From positions 35,424,001-35,488,000 of the forward strand of contig JAIVEN010000014.1 in the NCBI GenBank assembly GCA_026686845.1: a stretch of 64,000 bases of DNA, read 5' to 3'. The DNA is from Adenanthera pavonina (Eukaryota; Streptophyta; Magnoliopsida; Fabales; Fabaceae). The notes beneath the pieces are model-generated. The model was not told the DNA's origin. It saw only the letters and a list, made by a program, of their open reading frames with translations, and made no database searches. Shown here piece by piece: positions 57,408 through 64,000 of the stretch (within the stretch, counting starts at the first letter, position 1; every line of letters begins with the position of its first letter). Made by a program: the position numbers and the translations under genes.

Positions 57408-58880
57408 ATTTATTATTGTTTTATAAAAAATGCCAATAAAATACATGAACAAAACATGACCATCAGAAAAAGCTACTGTTTCAAGAGACCAATAAGATTC
57501 TTACAGATAGGAGCTATAGGATATTCACTCAAACAATGACTATATAAGGCAACATTTAGCAACATCCATGATCCAAAGCCAAAGACTTTCAAGGATAGTT
57601 TTGTCTATTATTCCCATGGTGGTAAACACCGGACTATTCAGTTCAACCAATTCAATCGGGAGTCGGTATTAGGTTCGGTTTGCAATATGAAGATAATTAA
57701 TAAAGGAAAAAATCGGTAAAAGAAAAAACCAACAAAGAATTGGTGAAACCGGTTAAAAATATGATAAAAAAAAACAATGATTTAGGTAGTCAATTCAAAT
57801 TTGAGACAAAAGTGCAAAGCGTTTTAAGAAATGGAATAAACGGAGTCCTGCATGATGTTGAGCCAAGAGAACTGATGTGAAAGTAGCATAGATAAGAATG
57901 AATAAGAAGGAGGATGAATGAATAGTGGGAGATGGACCGAAGATAACAACTAAGGGGGAGATTGGAAACTGCAGGATCAGAGCAAGGCTACCATTCGAAG
58001 AAAGAATGCAGGACAATCTCAGAGCTTTCCCAACAATTTTACTTTTTACTCATTTTATGGAGCAAACAAAGAAACCAAGCTTCTATTGGAAGTGAATGAC
58101 CAAGTTTCTAATTGTAAAAATATTAAAAAGCTCACGTTAACAACCAAATCTCATATATCCCACTTTTTGAAAAGCCAATCTATAGTGTCAGAATCAAATG
58201 TTTAAATTAATGAAGTTTTTTTTAATGCAAATTTAGATAATTTACTGGAAAAATCCAAAAGTTGACATTATTATTATTATTATTAAATTTAAATTCTAAA
58301 ATATTTATTTATATTGATTTTCCCTTTTTATCTATTACCTTTTTTAGCTTTTAATATCTCTTTGACCCTTTTTTTTAAACCAAATCATATATAGCATTGA
58401 TACGAGTACATATATTAGATACAATACAATATAATAATAAAAATATGATAATTTTTTAAAATTTTATGATAAGGGTGCGGCTAATATTTATATATAATAT
58501 TATTTATGTAATTATTTATATATATAATAAATAAATTCACTCAAAAAATGAATATTAAATATTCTAAAAATTATAGTATAAATGTTCAAATAAACCACAA
58601 AATATTTATAATAACTTCAAATAGTCTTATCTTATTATAAAAATCTGAAGCAATACAAATGGGTACAAATAGATACATATACATAAGTATAATATGTATA
58701 TTATATCGTATCATATATCGGATATAAGTACATATACTTTTTTAAAGTATTTGTGCTTTTATAGACCAAATTACATATGTCCCACTTTTTGAAAAGTAAT
58801 CTACAGAATTCAATGTTTAAATTAATGAAGATTTTTTTTAGTGCAAGTTTAGATTTTTACCGAAAAATAAAAAAGTTGGC

Positions 58881-58923
<43 letters not shown>

Positions 58924-59997
58924 CGTAAATTTAAATTCTAAAATATTTATTTATACTGATTTTCTCTTTTTAAATTTTAATATCTCTAAACTCTTTTTAA
59001 CGTTTACTCATAATTTTTTTCTTTTTCTTTTTGTCTATTTTTACTATTTTTTGAATATTTTTTAATGTAATAATATCATTTTACTTAATCTTTAAATTTA
59101 GATGAGGAAGAATGAAAACATATTTTACTAATCTTGAAATGTTTGAATATTTAGTGAGGATTTTGATATTAATGATTTTAATTTATTTTCAAAATTGAAC
59201 ATATTAATAAAAATATTAACAGAAAAAAACTAGTAATTTAATAAAAGTACTAAACTATATCGAGAATTAAATTCTTTTCCAAATGTAACCATTGCTTATA
59301 AAAATATTATTAACAATATCGATGGTTGCTATTTCTAAAAGATGTTATTTAATATTAAATTGCTTAAACCCCATCTAAGATTAAGGGCCCCTTTGTTTAA
59401 GATTTTTTAAAAAGTAATTTTTATATTATTTAAAAAAGTTATTAATTTTTCAAAAATTTTGTGAAAAGCAGAAATTATTTTGTGTTTGGTTAAAATAAAA
59501 AAAAAACTTTTTACAATTATGTAGAGTGAGGCTAGTATATTGTGTTTTCTTTTAGGAAAAAAGTTTGTTATTTTTGCAATTTTATAGGATTAAACTTAGC
59601 TATATTCCATTCATTTCTTTCTTATCTATTGCATCTACTTTTTTTAGAAACTACTCAGAATATTTTTCTAAAATAATTAAAAAAATTACTTTTCTTTCAA
59701 ATTCTGATTATTTTTAAAAAATTAAATAAATCTCTTAAAATATTTTAAAAGTGCTTTTCTCATTAAAAAAGTTATTTTTTTTTTTTGAAAAAAGGTTGAA
59801 ACAGATGAGTTCTCACTACTTTACGAGAAATTATTCGGTGCAGAGGGAGTGCCATGTATACTCCATCCAATAATAACACAAGAACTCAAATAATTTAAAA
59901 ATTCATGTCCCTGGAGTGCCATATCATCTATATATCTATACTTAATAGAAACCATTTATTAAAATTCATATGCCTAGAATGCCACGTTATTTATATA
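57408..59997. other. Intergenic with a shorter duplicated block
   Basis: No gene seen. A block of about 195 bp at 58145-58340 recurs at 58762-58960 (CCCACTTTTTGAAAAG, then GTTTAAATTAATGAAG, then a long ATT run). ATT/TTA trinucleotide runs occur at about 58270-58284 and 58880-58923. A Tourist-like start (TAA then GGGCCCCTTTGTTTAAG) at 59395 has no partner end found. Confidence 0.55.
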
Positions 59998-60312
59998 ATG
60001 TTAAGTAGTTGGGAAATTACGATTTTTTTAGTATTTAGTTCGAATTTTCAAAATTTTCCATTGGTGGTATTGTTGATAAATGATGTGTCTCATGTTTGAA
60101 AACAGACATTGGCAACAAGGATAAATTTATTTTACTTTAGCAAAAATTTTCATATTTTTTAGGTTTGTGTAGATTCTTTAGAATTATGATTTTCTCTGGG
60201 ATGGATAATTCTTGAGTTGATTGGATAATCAGAGATTCTATGAAATGATTTAATGATAAGAATGGGTTTCATTGATGATCAGAAGCCACGATTGAATTTT
60301 TAAAATTTTACA

Positions 60313-60428
60313 GTGATATGCTTTGATTTGAATATGTGATTTCTAAAAATGCATACTTATGCCAGAGTTTGTGATATGCTTTGATTTGAATATGTGATTT
60401 CTAAAAATGCATACTTATGCCAGAGTTT
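60313..60428. repeat. 58-bp tandem duplication
   Basis: Units 60313-60370 and 60371-60428 (GTGATATGCTTTGATTTGAA ... TATGCCAGAGTTT) are identical as far as I can read. Copy 1 of the larger segment has a single unit, so the duplication followed the segment's copying. Confidence 0.92.
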
Positions 60429-60673
60429 GGCTAAGTTGAGATTTTAAAGTGTCAATTTTGGATAATATGGGAAATTTAAAATGCTTAAGACACATTATAA
60501 AAAAGATCAAGTGGCTCGAAAACTTTGTTTTTTGATTCAAGGGAAGGTTAAGTGAGGAAAGTTCTGTTAGGCTTGAGATGTAACAAAGTAGAGCTAAAGG
60601 ATGGTGACTCCTACAGTATTACTAAGCACTTAATGTGTGTTAGTTGTGGGTTAAATTATAAACTAAATTAGTA

Positions 60674-60905
60674 CTCCTTTCGGTCTTAAATATAAGGCTT
60701 TTTATTCTAAACCTAAATATAAAATCTTTTACAATATACAAAGTAGTATTTATTATATATTTTTAAAAAAATATCTCTATTTAATATATTCAAAGTGATA
60801 AAGAAAGATTAAATAAGAGTAATTTTGAAAAAATATGATTTTTGAAAAAAATGAAATAGTTAACTAACTTTAACTTCTATTCTTAATCTGCATTATTCGG
60901 TTAAA
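60674..60905. mobile_element. Stowaway-type MITE (family 2), right end lost
   Basis: Begins after TA with CTCCTTTCGGTCTTAAATAT and follows the element at 8071-8330 through TTTACAATATACAA, ATCTCTATTTAATAT and TAACTTTAACTTCTATTCTT. The closing inverted repeat is missing near 60905, where sequence shared with copy 1 resumes. Confidence 0.7.
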
Positions 60906-61154
60906 AGAATTTTATCGGGTCAGCTTGATGGAAAATCGAAGAGATTGTTTATTGCTATGGTAAATGTTAAAACATGGCTGATAACTCTCATGGCTCATAA
61001 ATCTCCACAGTTACATCAATTGCAATTCTGCAATTGCATACAAACAATTCATATACATTGTATGGAAGCCATGGATCTAGTTCATTTCTACCAGTGTCAC
61101 CTAAAAGATGTAGAGATAAGCTAAAGCATGAGAAGTGCATGGGAAAATGTGAAA

Positions 61155-61797
61155 TGCAAGGGGAAATGTGTGTGTGTGTATATGAGAGAGAGAGATTTTC
61201 AATAGAAAATGAGATGCGGGAGGTGATGACTATGCTCAAAAAATGCTACTTCAATTTCACATCAGACTTGATGGCAACATAGTAATAGTGTTTGCCTGGA
61301 AATTTCTTCAAAATATTTACGAGACTCGATACATCTAAATGAATCAAAACTATTCCAAAATTAATGTAAATATTAAACACATTTTTTAGATCACAATGAA
61401 TTTTAACCTGCAAAGCTTAGAGCTAGCAAACAAGGCCTCTGCTCACCACTGCCACGGCAGTCATAGTCATACAGTGTAAATATACGACATTTAGCAAAAC
61501 CACAGGTCAGCGTTTAGAATATAATCTCATGTTTGATGAGTGACAGAATATTACATTGGCACAAGACAATTATTCACACTACAAAATTTGGCTTTCCAAT
61601 CTCCTCAAGATACAACAATTTGAACCTCTTCATTGAATGGCCTAACAAAGAAAAGGTTCACTTTTGCACACTCAATTGAACATAAAATAATATCAATTTT
61701 AGGTTACAACAGGTCAAAGAATGAATGAACTAGGCTTGCAGTTACCTAAAAGCTGACACAGAAATCTCCGTATACAGTCATGTTTTAATCCAAGCAG
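61155..61797. other. 3' flank of HEMC
   Basis: Includes a short GT/GA repeat at 61170-61195. The part nearest 61797 is the likely 3' UTR of the porphobilinogen deaminase gene. No gene seen. Confidence 0.45.
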
Positions 61798-62463
61798 CTA
61801 ACTACTGAAAAAGCCAGGACCAGCCCGGGATAGAAGCTCCTGTCCAGCATCCTTGCCCATCTTGATCATATCTTCATCAGCATATGGACCAATCCTCGAT
61901 GTCTCAAGAACTGCATGAAGTTTAAAGGCAAATCTCAATGAATAGTGACTAGTTATGAAGAATTGGAAGTCAGATGAAAGTCTTATCAAATAATAGTGAA
62001 ATATATTGTGTTGTGGCTCTCGTGTCACGTCTCCCGACAAAAGTTATCAGCAATTTTAGCAATCTCATGACTTGAAACCCAAAGTCAAATGTTCATTCAT
62101 GGAGCTAAGTAAATGAAGTTTTAAGTCATCATTGAAATTAAATTTTAAACATATCATGTGATAGAAGAGGAAAATTAGATCATCTTAAAAGTGGGATGGC
62201 AATCAAAGTAAAACCTTTATAAAACTAGTGGGACTAAAATTGCATTTTTCAAGCCTTAAATAATCTGTAACAAAGTTGTCCATACCACGGGTTCCATCTG
62301 GGGAAGCAACTAATCCTCTAAACAAACAATCACCGTCGTCATTTCTGCAAGCATATCCAGCAATGGGAGTGCGACAAGAGCCATCCAGTGTCTCAAGGAA
62401 GGCCCTTTCACAAGCAACTGCTAGTCTTGTTTCTTCATGATTCAATGAAGCAAGGTATTCTGC
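61798..62463 (-). CDS. HEMC: Porphobilinogen deaminase (hydroxymethylbilane synthase), last two exons
   Basis: Exons 62286-62463 and 61798-61910 join across a GT-AG intron in phase 1. They give about 97 residues, the C-terminal domain of the enzyme. It polymerises four porphobilinogens into hydroxymethylbilane in plastids, early in chlorophyll and haem synthesis. Visible motifs are EYLASLNHEETRLAVACERA, LDGSCRTPIAGYA with the Cys that carries the dipyrromethane cofactor, LFRGLVASPDGTR, and the end KDAGQELLSRAGPGFF. A clean acceptor (TTTTCCTCTTCAG) opens the first exon, so the preceding exon must lie upstream. None is found up to 64000, so the intron exceeds 1.5 kb or the gene is a truncated copy. 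Both exons are undamaged, which favours a real gene cut by the window edge. Confidence 0.9.
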
Positions 62464-63483
62464 CTGAAGAGGAAAAGAAAATTTCAAATCTTCAGGAAAC
62501 TTAAAATGATTTAGATTCCCAGGCAGAGCTGGCACGACATTCAAAGATTAGGCTAAGCCAAATTCCCAGGAAAGAGTTCACAAGAACAAAGCACATCTTG
62601 CCTACATCTCATTGATGGAAATATAAAACTGAAATAAACAAAATGATAAGACAAATAAATAAATACAGCAAAGATGCAATGTAAGTATCAATATTCAATA
62701 TATATAGTGCAATCTACAGTAAAATGCATTATTATAAGTCATGAATAATACAGAAAAACGTATCTAATTAAATACAAAATTCTTCTCCTATTCAATTTAA
62801 ACACTTGAGATAAAATCAGCCTAATTAAAGAATAAGAGGAATAATAAAAAATGAAACAAGTTAGTGTCTGTAATTTTGGGGGTATCATTAAATTGTATGG
62901 TGAGTTAAAATTTATTACAATTATCTAGTTAACTGTAAATTGGGAATTGATTCTTCAGCCATTAGGTAAATGGAATTTTTATGTTGGTACAAAATCATGG
63001 TCACATAAGATCTCCTGATAATCAATTCCATGACTCAATTTTTTAATTATATTAAAATAAAATGTATAATTAAATCAATAATCCTAATTGTTAAAAATCT
63101 TATAACTCAATAGTGCAAGTTCCTGGATTATTTATTTATTTTTTGGTCAAATTAGAACCCTAGTCCCTAGATACTATTAATTTGGATTTAATGAAAGACG
63201 GTGAGTCAATTTCAGCTGTTCATTTACAACTCAGTTAATCTCAGCTATCCATTCCTTTGGTTTCTTAAAGGTATGGAAGGTTTTCTAAGAAAACAAATAG
63301 CAGTTTTTTTTTTTAAGAAAAAAATTTAAGTGATTTTCAATTTGTAACATTATGTAATCATCACATTTTTTTGGATGCACAATAATCATGAAATTTTTAT
63401 TTAACATGTGTAATATATAATTAAAACTCGAAATACATGGACTCTCACCTCGTTTCACTAAATCCACCTTTCACCAAATCTAA
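62464..63483. other. HEMC intron sequence, no exon seen
   Basis: Upstream of the last two HEMC exons. No translation on the minus strand matches earlier HEMC parts. AT-rich, non-coding. Confidence 0.5.
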
Positions 63484-63861
63484 GGGCCTGTTTGATTCAT
63501 ATTTCCAGAATAGTTTTTTTTGTTTTTAAAAGCAGAAAAATAAAAAAACTTGTTTGATAAGCCTATTTTTTATAAACTGTTCTGGAAAACAGAAAAATAA
63601 AAAAATAAAAAACTCAAAACATCTTTAAAGTGTTCTGTAGTTTTTATTCTGAAAAACACAAGAAAAGATAGAAAATACTCACCTCATTAATGACAAAGTG
63701 ATAAATTTTGAATAATTCATTTAACACTTACTAGTTATAATTTTGATAACAATTATTTAAATAGATTTTTTTGTTTTCTTGTTTTCGATACTTATGCTAG
63801 AAAACAATTTTCTAGAACTGTTTTAGAAACAATAAAACAGAGAACACTATCAAACATGTCC
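63484..63861. mobile_element. PIF/Harbinger (Tourist-like) MITE in the HEMC intron
   Basis: TAA on both sides (63481-63483 and 63862-63864). Terminal repeats GGGCCTGTTTGAT and ATCAAACATGTCC form an imperfect inverted pair, and GGGCCTGTTTG is a common terminus of this superfamily. 378 bp, AT-rich, non-coding. Confidence 0.72.
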
Positions 63862-64000
63862 TAAATCCTTTCATACGTCACCCCACCCTTACCACTTGAG
63901 TTCTCTAGTAACTTTTTTTTTTTTTTTGGGTCAAAGGCTCTCAAGTAACTTTGATTGCATTTTATAATAGATAACTTGAACTGTCACCAAGCACTTCTAA

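Larger units (their letters stand above)
59998..61154. repeat. Dispersed duplicated segment, copy 2
   Basis: Counterpart of 56093-57407 in the same orientation. It carries a Stowaway MITE from 60674 and a 58-bp tandem repeat at 60313-60428, both absent from copy 1, and lacks the Tourist-like MITE of copy 1. Confidence 0.8.

Noticed and set aside
57795..58016. 73-codon hydrophobic minus frame
   Set aside because: No conserved motif, no splice context, intergenic base composition.
59395..59760. Tourist-like MITE beginning GGGCCCCTTTGTTTAAG
   Set aside because: No matching inverted end or second TAA could be found, so it is not listed as an element.

Overview
The window is nuclear DNA from a flowering plant, most likely a eudicot; I cannot name the species. 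The evidence is AT-rich intergenic DNA, genes split by GT-AG introns, and plant-specific families: an XS/XH-domain RNA-directed DNA methylation factor, an endogenous caulimovirid, and Stowaway, Tourist and hAT MITEs, a TRIM, SINEs and RTE LINEs. Four host genes are supported, all on the minus strand. Exon joins were derived by hand from splice sites, reading phase and protein continuity.

Layout. (1) 1-3340: right part of a CACTA-like transposon with a 2.4 kb solo LTR nested in it. (2) 3341-8715: gene-free DNA with several MITEs and a very short SINE. (3) 8716-16757: an 11-exon gene for a 922-residue, probably secreted, repeat-built (beta-propeller-like) protein of unknown function. (4) 16758-26068: AT-rich, gene-free, with MITEs and a 129-bp tandem duplication. 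(5) 26069-35142: a six-exon FDM/IDN2-type gene (zf-XS, XS, coiled coil, XH; 642 residues). Its 5.8 kb last intron holds a TRIM, an RTE LINE tail with target-site duplication, and a decayed Ty3/gypsy element that itself received a SINE and a second RTE LINE. (6) 38318-45574: an endogenous pararetrovirus of about 7.1 kb (movement protein, coiled coil, coat/zinc knuckle, protease, RT, RNase H, then a leader with TATA box and primer-site-like motif). It has a short terminal redundancy and a patchwork junction. (7) 49685-49993: an intact 102-codon gene for a mitochondrial-type ribosomal protein L6, probably with a far-upstream 5' UTR exon near 53.7 kb; the putative leader intron carries about 1 kb units repeated two to three times. 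(8) 54456-61155: an hAT MITE with perfect TSD and two diverged copies of a 1.2-1.3 kb segment, each carrying a MITE the other lacks. (9) 61798-62463: the last two exons of porphobilinogen deaminase (HEMC); the upstream exons are not in the window.

The host genes have unrelated jobs (RNA-directed DNA methylation, mitochondrial translation, tetrapyrrole synthesis, one unknown) and show no sign of joint function. The most informative structures are the viral junction, the stack of transposons inside a silencing gene, and the paired segments with reciprocal MITE insertions. I found no CRISPR array, operon, tRNA or rRNA gene, and nothing that clearly amounts to a new multi-gene system. The best candidate for undescribed biology at the protein level is the 922-residue repeat protein.
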